Part shown: piece by piece, positions 1 through 10,281 of the stretch
Layout: the number at the start of each line of letters is the position of its first letter
Numbering within the stretch: the first letter of the stretch is position 1
NCBI GenBank assembly: GCA_033782935.1
Contig: JAWQEG010000369.1
Coordinates: forward strand, 625,501-689,500
DNA: 64,000 bases
Direction of reading: 5' to 3'
DNA from: Petrolisthes cinctipes
Lineage: Eukaryota > Arthropoda > Malacostraca > Decapoda > Porcellanidae
The notes under the pieces: model-generated
The model's database searches: none
What the model was told of the DNA's origin: nothing
Seen by the model: only the letters and a program-made list of their open reading frames with translations
Position numbers and translations under genes: made by a program

Positions 1-26
1 ATGCACATATCGACTTTTGGGCACCT

Positions 27-41
27 AAAAGATCGATTTTT
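27..41. repeat. Near-palindrome around ATCGAT (example)
   Basis: AAAA-g-ATCGAT-T-TTT is symmetric except for one pair. The unpaired left base is the position that varies between monomers (aaaaGatcgat, aaaaTatcgat, aaaaCatcgat), while the core ATCGAT is kept in most copies. Confidence 0.7.
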
Positions 42-57
42 AGCATGTTTTTAGCCT

Positions 58-72
58 ATATTTTGAAAATAT
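58..72. repeat. 15-bp dyad, attctag haplotype (example)
   Basis: ATATTTT-G-AAAATAT is a perfect inverted repeat of two 7-bp arms around one central base. The next pair out (57/73) is mismatched. The outermost pair is A-T. Confidence 0.85.
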
Positions 73-110
73 TCTAGCACTGAGTTGGCATGTACAGATT
101 GCTTCTGGGA

Positions 111-133
111 CCCCAAAATATTGAATTTTCGGG
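111..133. repeat. Imperfect hairpin/cruciform motif (example)
   Basis: CCCCAAAAT (111-119), a 5-base spacer attga (120-124) and ATTTTCGGG (125-133) pair over 9 positions with one C-C mismatch. The spacer is atcga in the other haplotype, leaving the arms untouched. Monomers with ccccTaaat lose one more pair. Confidence 0.75.
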
Positions 134-187
134 TGTTTTGAGCCTGAATTTGAGATATAAACGGGTACAGAAGATACATGCACATAT

Positions 188-363
188 TGACTTTGGGCAT
201 CTAAAATATCGATTTTTAGCATGTTTTGGGCATGTATTTTGAAAATACTCTAACACGGAGTAGGCATGTACAGATCGCTTCTGGGACCCCAAAATATCGA
301 ATTTTCGGGTGTTTTGAGCCTGAATTTGAGATATAAACGGGTACTGAAGATGCATGCACATAT
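188..363 (+). repeat. Representative long monomer, 176-bp type
   Basis: This unit starts tgactttgggcatc, one base shorter than the cgacttttgggcacc start, and has CG changed to TG at its first position. It carries the actctaacacggag haplotype with agatcgctt and atatcgaat, plus the 29-bp box. It usually follows an attctagcactgag monomer, so the two haplotypes tend to alternate. Confidence 0.9.
234..248. repeat. 15-bp dyad, actctaac haplotype (example)
   Basis: GTATTTT-G-AAAATAC is the same dyad as at 58-72, with both ends of the outermost pair exchanged (A-T to G-C). Symmetry is complete in both major haplotypes, although some minor variants such as tataattt, ttttgaaaacat and ttttgtaaatac break it. 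Confidence 0.85.
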
Positions 364-540
364 CGACTTTTTGGCACCTAAAACATCGATTTGGAGCATG
401 TTTTGGACCTATATTTTGAAAATATTCTAGCACTGAGTAGGCATGTACAGATTGCTTCTGGGACCCCAAAATATTAAATTTTCGGGTGTTTAGGGCCAGA
501 ATTTGAGATATAAACGGGTACAGAAGATGCATGCACATAT

Positions 541-703
541 CGACTTTTGGGCACCTTAAATATCGATTTTGAGCATGTTTTGACCCAATATTTTAAAAAC
601 ATTCTAGCACTGAGTAGGCTAACACGGAGTTGGCATGTACAGATCGCTTCTGGGACCCCAAAATATCGTATTTTCCGGTGTTTTGGGCCTTAATTTGAGA
701 TAT
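541..703 (+). repeat. 163-bp monomer: short type plus a 15-bp internal duplication
   Basis: The unit lacks the 29-bp box (a 148-bp short monomer) but has an extra 15 bp. At 604-633 both alleles of the same site sit side by side: ctagcactgagtagg followed by ctaacacggagttgg. 148+15 gives the observed 163 bp. Confidence 0.88.
604..633. repeat. 15-bp tandem duplication joining two haplotype alleles
   Basis: ctagcactgagtagg is followed directly by ctaacacggagttgg. The same structure recurs at 2447-2476, 3642-3671, 4011-4040, 7737-7766, 9727-9756, 10922-10951, 13970-13999, 14841-14870 and 15535-15564. I saw none downstream of 16 kb. It marks the HOR-1 domain. Confidence 0.88.
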
Positions 704-851
704 CGACTTTTTGGCACCTAAAATATCGATTTTTAGCATGTTTTTAGCCTATATTTTGAAAATATTCTAGCACTGAGTAGGCATGTACAGATTGCTTCTG
801 GGACCCCAAAATATTGAATTTTCGGGTGTTTTGAGCCTGAATTTGAGATAT

Positions 852-880
852 AAACGGGTACAGAAGATGCATGCACATAT
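852..880 (+). repeat. 29-bp presence/absence box at the monomer junction (example)
   Basis: The box starts aaacgggtacag and ends gcacatat. It is present in long monomers and absent in short ones. It is preceded by ATAT at 848-851 and ends in ATAT at 877-880, so the short form is what remains if one ATAT and everything between is lost. It contains the 8-bp palindrome TGCATGCA. Local variants are cgggtacag, cgggtactg, cgagtacag and cgagtatag. Confidence 0.88.
868..875. repeat. TGCATGCA palindrome inside the 29-bp box (example)
   Basis: A perfect 8-bp palindrome occurs only in long monomers whose box reads gatgcatgcac. Boxes reading gatacatgcac or gatgcatacac lose it by one transition. Confidence 0.8.
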
Positions 881-1028
881 CGACTTTTGGGCACCTAAAA
901 GATCGATTTTCAGTATGTTTTTGGCCTGTATTTTAAAAATACTCTAACACGGAGTAGGCATGTACAGATCGCTTCTGGGACCCCTAAATATCGAATTTTC
1001 GGGTGTTTTGGGACTGAATTTGAGATAT
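881..1028 (+). repeat. Representative short monomer, 148-bp type
   Basis: Measured cgac to cgac. The sequence runs from gaatttgagatat straight into cgactttttggcacc of the next unit without the 29-bp box. The junction creates GATATC, which is absent from long-monomer junctions. Confidence 0.9.
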
Positions 1029-3300
1029 CGACTTTTTGGCACCTAAAATGTCGATTTTTAGCATGTTTTTAGCCTATATTTTGAAAATATTCTAGCACTG
1101 AGTAGGCATGTACAGATTGCTTCTGGGACCCCAAAATATTGAATTTTCGGGTGTTTTGAGCCTGAATTTGAGATATAAACGGGTACAGAAGATACATGCA
1201 CATATTGACTTTGGGCATCTAAAATATCGATTTTTAGCATATTTTGGGCATGTATTTTGAAAATACTCTAACACGGAGTAGGCATGTACAGATCGCTTCT
1301 GGGACCCCGAAATATCGAATTTTCGGGTGTTTTGAGCCTGAATTTGAGATATAAACGGGTACTGAAGATGCATGCACATATCGACTTTTGGGCACCTAAA
1401 ACATCGATTTTAAGCATGTTTTGGGCCTATATTTTGTAAATACTCTAACACGGAGTAGGCATGTACAGATCGCTTCTGGGAAACCATAATATCGAATTTT
1501 CGGGTGTTTTGGGCCTGAATTTGAGATATCGCCTTTACGCACCTAAAATATCGATTTTTAGCATGTTTTGAGCCTATATTTTGAAAATATTCTAGCACTG
1601 AGTATGCAAGTACAGATTGCTTCTGGGACCCCAAAATATCGAATTTTACGGGTGTTTTGGGCCTGAATTTGAGATATCGCCTTTACGCACCTAAAATATC
1701 GATTTTGAGCATGTTTTGAGCCCATAATTTGAAAATATTCTAGCACTGAGTAGGCATGCACAGATTGCTTCTGGGACCCCAAAATATTGAATTTTCGGGC
1801 GTTTAGGGCCAGAATTTGAGATATAAACGGGTACAAAAGATGCATGCACATATCGACTTTTGTGCACCTAAAAGATCGATTTTTAGCATGTTTTTAGCCT
1901 ATATTTTGAAAATATTCTAGCACTGAGTAGGCATGTACAGATTGCTTCTGGGACCCCAAAATATTAAATTTTCGGGTGTTTTGAGCCTGAATTTGAGATA
2001 TAAACGGGTACAGAAGATACATGCATATATCGACTTTGGGCATCTAAAATATCGATTTTTAGCATGTTTTGGGCATGTAATTTGAAAATACTCTAACACG
2101 GAGTAGGCATGTACAGATCGCTTCTGGGACCCCAAAATATCGAATTTTCGGGTATTTTGAGCCTGAATTTGAGATATAAACGGGTACTGAAGATGCATGC
2201 ACATATCGACTTTTTGGCACCTAAAACATCGATTTTGAGCATGTTTTGGACCTTTATTTTGAAAATATTCTAGCACTGAGTAGGCATGTACAGATTGCTT
2301 CTGGGATCCCAAAATATTGAATTTTCGGGTGTTTTGAGCCTGAATTTGAGATATAAAAGGGTACAGAAGATGCATGCACATATCGACTTTTGGGCACCTT
2401 AAATATCGATTTTGAGCATGTTTTGACCCAATATTTTAAAAAAATTCTAGCACTGAGTAGGCTAACACGGAGTATGCATGTACAGATCGCTTCTGGGACC
2501 CCAAAATATCGTATTTTCGGGTGTTTAGGGCCAGAATTTGAGATATCGACTTTTTGGCACCTAAAATATTGATTTTTAGCATGTTTTTGGCCTATATTTT
2601 GAAAAAATTCTAGCACTGAGTAGGCATGTACAGATCGCTTCTGGGACCCAAAAATATCGAATTTTCGGGTGTTTAGGGCCAGAATTTGAGATATAAACGG
2701 GTACAGAAGATGCATGCACATATCGACTTTTGGGCACCTAAATTATCGATTTTCAGCATGTTTTGTGCATGTATTTTTGAAAATACTCTAACACGAAGTA
2801 GGCATGTTCAGATCGCTTCTGGGACCCCAAAATATCGAATTTTCGGGTGTTTTGACCCTGAATTTGAGATATCGCCTTTACGCACCTAAAATATCGATTT
2901 TTAGCATGTTTTGTGCCTATATTTTGAAAATATTCTAGCACTGAGTAGGCATGTACAGATCGCTTCTGGGACCCCTAAATATCGAATTTTCGGGTGTTTT
3001 GAGCCTGAATTTGAGATATAAACGAGTACAGAAGATGCATGCACATATCGACTTTTGGGCACCTAAAATATCGATTTTGAGCATGTTTTGAGCCTATATT
3101 TTGAAAACATTTTAGCACTGAGTAGGCATGTACAGATCGATAGTGGGACCCCAAAATATCGAACTTTCGGGTGTTTTGAGCCTGAATTTGAGATATAAAC
3201 GAGTATAGAAGATGCATACACATATTAACTTTGGGCACCAAAAATATCGTTTCTCAGCATGTTTCGGGCCTGAATTTTGAAAATACTCTAACACGGAGTA

Positions 3301-3669
3301 GGCATGTACAGATCGCTTCTGGGACCCCAAAATATCGAATTTTCGGGTGTTTAGGGCCTGAATTTGAGATATAAACGGGTACAGAAGATGCATGCACATA
3401 TCGACTTTTGGGCACCTAAAAGATCGATTTTCAGTATGTTTTTGGCCTGTATTCTGAAAATACTCTAACACGGAGTAGGCATGTACAGATCCCTTCTGGG
3501 ACCACTAAATATCGAATTTTCGGGTGTTTTGAGCCTGAATTTGAGATATAAACGGGTACAGAAGATGCATGCACATATCGACTTTTGGGCACCTAAAATA
3601 TCGATTTTGAGCATGTTTTGAGCCTATACTTTGAAAAAATTCTTGCGCTTAGTAGGCTAACACAGAGTA
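3301..3669. repeat. 369-bp duplication, first half
   Basis: The rare variants gggaccactaaat (3499), tatactttgaaa and cttgcgcttagtagg (3642) recur 369 bp downstream. The segment is one short and one long monomer plus part of another, so it is not a whole number of units. This is partly explained by the 15-bp insert it carries. Confidence 0.8.
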
Positions 3670-4038
3670 GGCATGTACAGATCGCTTCTGGGACCCCAAA
3701 ATATCGAATTTTCGGGTGTTTAGGGCCTGAATTTGAGATATAAACGGGTACAGAAGATGCATGCACATATCGACTTTTGGGCACCTAAAAGATCGATTTT
3801 CAGTATGTTTTTGGCCTGTATTCTGAAAATACTCTAACACGGAGTAGGCATGTACAGATCCCTTCTGGGACCACTAAATATCGAATTTTCGGGTGTTTTG
3901 AGCCTGAATTTGAGATATAAACGGGTACAGAAGATGCATGCACATATCGACTTTTGGGCACCTAAAATATCGATTTTGAGCATGTTTTGAGCCTATACTT
4001 TGAAAAAATTCTTGCGCTTAGTAGGCTAACACAGAGTA
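3670..4038. repeat. 369-bp duplication, second half
   Basis: This is the downstream partner of 3301-3669 and ends shortly before ggggccccaaa at about 4057, where the halves stop matching. Only one such half exists in HOR-1 copy 2 (near 10,790-10,960), so the duplication postdates or was lost after the split of the two HOR copies. Confidence 0.8.
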
Positions 4039-6301
4039 GGCATGTACAGATCGCTTCTGGGGCCCCAAAATATCGAATTTTCAGGTGTTTAGGGCCAGAA
4101 TTTGAGATATAAACGGGTACAGAAGATGCATGCACATATCGACTTTTCGGCACCTAAAAGATCGATTTTCAGTATGTTTTTGGCCTGTATTTTGAAAATA
4201 CTCTAACACAGAGTAGGCATGTACAGATCCCTTCTGGGACCCCAAAATATTGAATTTTAGGGTGTTTTGAACCTGAATTTGAGATATCGACTTTTTGGCA
4301 CCTAAAAGATCGATTTTTAGCATGTTTTTAGCCTATATTTTGAAAATATTCTAGCACTGAGTAGGCATGTACAGATTGCTTCTGGGACCCCAAAATATTG
4401 AATTTTCGGGTGTTTAGGGCCAAAATTTGAGATATAAATGTGTACAGAAGATGCATGCACATATCGACTTTTGGGCACCTAAAATATCGATTTTGAGCAA
4501 TGTTTTGAGCCTATATTTTGAAAACATTCTAGCACTGAGTAGGCATGTACAGATCGCTAGTGGGACCCCAAAATATCGAACTTTCGGGTGTTTTGAGCCT
4601 GAATTTGAGATATAAACGAGTATAGAAGATGCATACACATATTGACTTTAGGCACCAAAAATATCGATTTTCAGCATGTTTTGGGCATGAATTTTGAAAA
4701 TACTCTAACACGGAGTAGGCATGTACAGATCGCTTCTGGGACCCCAAAATATTGAATTTTCGGGTGTTTAGGGCCTGAATTTGAGATATAAACGGGTACA
4801 GAAGATGCATGCACATATCGACTTTTGGGCACCTAAAACATCGATTTTCAGTATGTTTTTGGCCTGTATTTTGAAAATACTCTAACACGGAGTAGGCATG
4901 TACAGATCCCTTCTGGGACCCCTAAATATCGAATTTTCGGGTGTTTTGGGCCTGAATTTGAGATATCGCCTTTACGCACCTAAAATATCGATTTGTAGCA
5001 TGTTTTGAGCCTATAATTTGAAAATATTCTAGCACTGAGTAGGCATGTACAGATCGCTTCTGCGACCCCAAAATATCGAATTTTCGGGTGTTTTAGCTTG
5101 AATTTGAGATATAATCGAGTACAGAAGATGCATGCACATATCGACTTTTGAGCACCTAAAATATCGATTTTGAGCATGTTTTGAGCCTATATTTTGAAAA
5201 CATTTTAGCACTGAGTATGCAAGTACAGATTGCTTCTGGGACCCCAAAATATTGAATTTTGGGTGTTTTGAGCCTGAATTTGAGATATAAACGGGTACAG
5301 AAGATACATGCACATATTGACTTTGGGCATCTAAAATATCGATTTTTAGCATGTTTTGGGCATGTATTTTGAAAATACTCTAACACGGAGTAGGCATGTA
5401 CAAATCGCTTCGGGGACCCCAAAATATGGAATTTTCGGGTGTTTTGAGCCTGAATTTGAGATATAAACGGGTACTGAAGATGCATGCACATATCGACTTT
5501 TTGGCACCTAATACATCGATTTTGAGCATGTTTTGGGCCTGTGTTTTGAAAATACTCTAACACGGAGTAGGCATGTACAGATCGCTTCTGGGACCCCTAA
5601 ATATCGAATTTTCGGGTGTTTTGGGCCTTAATTTGATATATCGACTTTTTGGCACCTAAAATATCGATTTTTAGCATGTTTTTAGCCTATATTTTGAAAA
5701 TATTCTAGCACTGAGTAGGCATGTACAGATTGCTTCTGGGACCCCAAAATATTGAATTTTCGGGCGTTTATAGCCAGAATTTGAGATATAAACGGGTACT
5801 GAAGATGCATGCACATATCGACTTTTGAGCACCTAAAAGATCGATTTTCAGTATGTTTTTGGCCTGTATTTTGAAAATACTCTAACACGTAGTAGGCATG
5901 TACAGATCGCTTCTGGGACCCCAAAATATCGAATTTTCGGGTGTTTTGAGCCTGAATTTGAGATATAAACGGGTACAGAAGATACATGCACATATTGACT
6001 TTGGGCATCTAAAATATCGATTTTTAACATATTTTGGGCATGTATTTTGAAAATACTCTAACACGTAGTAGGCATGTACAGATCGCTTCTGGGACCCCAA
6101 AATATCGAATTTTCGGATGTTTTGAGCCTGAATTTGAGATATAAACGGGTACTGAAGATGCATGCACATATCGACTTTTTGGCACCTAAAACATCGATTT
6201 TGAGTATGTTTTGGGCCTGTATTCTGAAAATACTCTAACACGGAGTAGGCATGTACAGATCGCTTCTGGGACCCCTAAATATCGAATTTTCGGGTGTTTT
6301 G

Positions 6302-8291
6302 GGACTGAATTTGAGATATCGACTTTTTGGCACCTAAAATGTCGATTTTTAGCATGTTTTTAGCCTATATTTTGAAAATATTCTAGCACTGAGTAGGCAT
6401 GTACAGATTGCTTCTGGGACCCCAAAATATTGAATTTTCGGGTGTTTTGAGCCTGAATTTGAGATATAAACGGGTACAGAAGATACATGCACATATTGAC
6501 TTTGGGCATCTAAAATATCGATTTTTAGCATATTTTGGGCATGTATTTTGAAAATACTCTAACACGGAGTAGGCATGTACAGATCGCTTCTGGGACCCCG
6601 AAATATCGAATTTTCGGGTGTTTTGAGCCTGAATTTGAGATATAAACGGGTACTGAAGATGCATGCACATATCGACTTTTGGGCACCTAAAACATCGATT
6701 TTAAGCATGTTTTGGGCCTATATTTTGTAAATACTCTAACACGGAGTAGGCATGTACAGATCGCTTCTGGGAAACCATAATATCGAATTTTCGGGTGTTT
6801 TGGGCCTGAATTTGAGATATCGCCTTTACGCACCTAAAATATCGATTTTTAGCATGTTTTGAGCCTATATTTTGAAAATATTCTAGCACTGAGTATGCAA
6901 GTACAGATTGCTTCTGGGACCCCAAAATATCGAATTTTCGGGTGTTTTGGGCCTGAATTTGAGATATCGCCTTTACGCACCTAAAATATCGATTTTGAGC
7001 ATGTTTTGAGCCCATAATTTGAAAATATTCTAGCACTGAGTAGGCATGCACAGATTGCTTCTGGGACCCCAAAATATTGAATTTTCGGGCGTTTAGGGCC
7101 AGAATTTGAGATATAAACGGGTACAAAAGATGCATGCACATATCGACTTTTGGGCACCTAAAAGATCGATTTTTAGCATGTTTTTAGCCTATATTTTGAA
7201 AATATTCTAGCACTGAGTAGGCATGTACAGATTGCTTCTGGGACCCCAAAATATTAAATTTTCGGGTGTTTTGAGCCTGAATTTGAGATATAAACGGGTA
7301 CAGAAGATACATGCATATATCGACTTTGGGCATCTAAAATATCGATTTTTAGCATGTTTTGGGCATGTAATTTGAAAATACTCTAACACGGAGTAGGCAT
7401 GTACAGATCGCTTCTGGGACCCCAAAATATCGAATTTTCGGGTATTTTGAGCCTGAATTTGAGATATAAACGGGTACTGAAGATGCATGCACATATCGAC
7501 TTTTTGGCACCTAAAACATCGATTTTGAGCATGTTTTGGACCTATATTTTGAAAATATTCTAGCACTGAGTAGGCATGTACAGATTGCTTCTGGGATCCC
7601 AAAATATTGAATTTTCGGGTGTTTTGAGCCTGAATTTGAGATATAAACGGGTACAGAAGATGCATGCACATATCGACTTTTGGGCACCTTAAATATCGAT
7701 TTTGAGCATGTTTTGACCCAATATTTTAAAAACATTCTAGCACTGAGTAGGCTAACACGGAGTATGCATGTACAGATCGCTTCTGGGACCCCAAAATATC
7801 GTATTTTCGGGTGTTTAGGGCCAGAATTTGAGATATCGACTTTTTGGCACCTAAAATATTGATTTTTAGCATGTTTTTGGCCTATATTTTGAAAAAATTC
7901 TAGCACTGAGTAGGCATGTACAGATCGCTTCTGGGACCCAAAAATATCGAATTTTCGGGTGTTTAGGGCCAGAATTTGAGATATAAACGGGTACAGAAGA
8001 TGCATGCACATATCGACTTTTGGGCACCTAAATTATCGATTTTCAGCATGTTTTGTGCATGTATTTTTGAAAATACTCTAACACGAAGTAGGCATGTTCA
8101 GATCGCTTCTGGGACCCCAAAATATCGAATTTTCGGGTGTTTTGACCCTGAATTTGAGATATCGCCTTTACGCACCTAAAATATCGATTTTTAGCATGTT
8201 TTGTGCCTATATTTTGAAAATATTCTAGCACTGAGTAGGCATGTACAGATCGCTTCTGGGACCCCTAAATATCGAATTTTCGGGTGTTTTG
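6302..8291. repeat. 1,990-bp tandem duplication, first unit
   Basis: This corresponds to 1011-3000 of HOR-1 copy 1. The stretches I compared with 8292-10281 were identical, so it looks very recent. Confidence 0.88.
6821..6967 (+). repeat. Representative short monomer, 147-bp type with cgcctttacgcacc start
   Basis: The start cgcctttacgcacc is one base shorter than cgactttttggcacc and also lacks a preceding 29-bp box. The equivalent unit in the first HOR copy (1530-1677) has one extra A before cgggtg. Variants ggcctttacgcacc (47.3 kb onward) and cgccttttttgcacc (18-33 kb) mark local subfamilies. Confidence 0.88.
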
Positions 8292-10281
8292 GGACTGAAT
8301 TTGAGATATCGACTTTTTGGCACCTAAAATGTCGATTTTTAGCATGTTTTTAGCCTATATTTTGAAAATATTCTAGCACTGAGTAGGCATGTACAGATTG
8401 CTTCTGGGACCCCAAAATATTGAATTTTCGGGTGTTTTGAGCCTGAATTTGAGATATAAACGGGTACAGAAGATACATGCACATATTGACTTTGGGCATC
8501 TAAAATATCGATTTTTAGCATATTTTGGGCATGTATTTTGAAAATACTCTAACACGGAGTAGGCATGTACAGATCGCTTCTGGGACCCCGAAATATCGAA
8601 TTTTCGGGTGTTTTGAGCCTGAATTTGAGATATAAACGGGTACTGAAGATGCATGCACATATCGACTTTTGGGCACCTAAAACATCGATTTTAAGCATGT
8701 TTTGGGCCTATATTTTGTAAATACTCTAACACGGAGTAGGCATGTACAGATCGCTTCTGGGAAACCATAATATCGAATTTTCGGGTGTTTTGGGCCTGAA
8801 TTTGAGATATCGCCTTTACGCACCTAAAATATCGATTTTTAGCATGTTTTGAGCCTATATTTTGAAAATATTCTAGCACTGAGTATGCAAGTACAGATTG
8901 CTTCTGGGACCCCAAAATATCGAATTTTCGGGTGTTTTGGGCCTGAATTTGAGATATCGCCTTTACGCACCTAAAATATCGATTTTGAGCATGTTTTGAG
9001 CCCATAATTTGAAAATATTCTAGCACTGAGTAGGCATGCACAGATTGCTTCTGGGACCCCAAAATATTGAATTTTCGGGCGTTTAGGGCCAGAATTTGAG
9101 ATATAAACGGGTACAAAAGATGCATGCACATATCGACTTTTGGGCACCTAAAAGATCGATTTTTAGCATGTTTTTAGCCTATATTTTGAAAATATTCTAG
9201 CACTGAGTAGGCATGTACAGATTGCTTCTGGGACCCCAAAATATTAAATTTTCGGGTGTTTTGAGCCTGAATTTGAGATATAAACGGGTACAGAAGATAC
9301 ATGCATATATCGACTTTGGGCATCTAAAATATCGATTTTTAGCATGTTTTGGGCATGTAATTTGAAAATACTCTAACACGGAGTAGGCATGTACAGATCG
9401 CTTCTGGGACCCCAAAATATCGAATTTTCGGGTATTTTGAGCCTGAATTTGAGATATAAACGGGTACTGAAGATGCATGCACATATCGACTTTTTGGCAC
9501 CTAAAACATCGATTTTGAGCATGTTTTGGACCTATATTTTGAAAATATTCTAGCACTGAGTAGGCATGTACAGATTGCTTCTGGGATCCCAAAATATTGA
9601 ATTTTCGGGTGTTTTGAGCCTGAATTTGAGATATAAACGGGTACAGAAGATGCATGCACATATCGACTTTTGGGCACCTTAAATATCGATTTTGAGCATG
9701 TTTTGACCCAATATTTTAAAAACATTCTAGCACTGAGTAGGCTAACACGGAGTATGCATGTACAGATCGCTTCTGGGACCCCAAAATATCGTATTTTCGG
9801 GTGTTTAGGGCCAGAATTTGAGATATCGACTTTTTGGCACCTAAAATATTGATTTTTAGCATGTTTTTGGCCTATATTTTGAAAAAATTCTAGCACTGAG
9901 TAGGCATGTACAGATCGCTTCTGGGACCCAAAAATATCGAATTTTCGGGTGTTTAGGGCCAGAATTTGAGATATAAACGGGTACAGAAGATGCATGCACA
10001 TATCGACTTTTGGGCACCTAAATTATCGATTTTCAGCATGTTTTGTGCATGTATTTTTGAAAATACTCTAACACGAAGTAGGCATGTTCAGATCGCTTCT
10101 GGGACCCCAAAATATCGAATTTTCGGGTGTTTTGACCCTGAATTTGAGATATCGCCTTTACGCACCTAAAATATCGATTTTTAGCATGTTTTGTGCCTAT
10201 ATTTTGAAAATATTCTAGCACTGAGTAGGCATGTACAGATCGCTTCTGGGACCCCTAAATATCGAATTTTCGGGTGTTTTG
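8292..10281. repeat. 1,990-bp tandem duplication, second unit
   Basis: Second unit of the pair. The junction at 8291 fuses the cccctaaatatcg..gtgtttt end of one monomer to gggactgaatttgag, the same context as at 1010 and 6301. At 10,281 the sequence instead continues with gagcctgaat as in copy 1 at 3001. Confidence 0.88.

Larger units (their letters stand above)
11..187 (+). repeat. Representative long monomer, 177-bp type
   Basis: Phased from cgac to the next tgac, this unit is 177 bp. It carries the start cgacttttgggcacc, the attctagcactgag haplotype, agattgctt, atattgaat, and the 29-bp box before the next unit. G+C over the first 177 bases of the window counts to 65, about 37%. Because 177 is divisible by three, consecutive units of this type keep reading frame on either strand. 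Confidence 0.9.
1..1010. repeat. Lead-in to the 5.29-kb HOR block
   Basis: Monomer order and rare variants match 1844 to about 2570 at an offset of 1,843 bp. For example, the 15-bp duplication at 604 corresponds to the one at 2447. It is therefore part of the same HOR family, but the left edge of that copy lies outside the window. Confidence 0.75.
1011..6301. repeat. HOR-1 copy 1 (5,291 bp)
   Basis: The sequence from ggactgaatttgag at 1011 recurs at 6302, an offset of 5,291 bp, and matches in order until the second copy is interrupted by its own duplication. Copy 1 contains a 369-bp tandem duplication (3301-4038) absent from copy 2. Private variants include cacctaaaatgtcg near 1043 and gggaaaccataat near 1477. 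Confidence 0.88.

Noticed and set aside
400..500. Interstitial telomere repeat, because many monomers contain gtttaggg
   Set aside because: TTTAGGG appears once per monomer, as a variant of tttTgAg/tttTggg, never in tandem.
6302..10281. Assembly duplication artefact
   Set aside because: Cannot be excluded from sequence alone, but the junctions are in monomer register and similar tandem units of other sizes occur across the window, so I treat it as real and note the read check in the findings.
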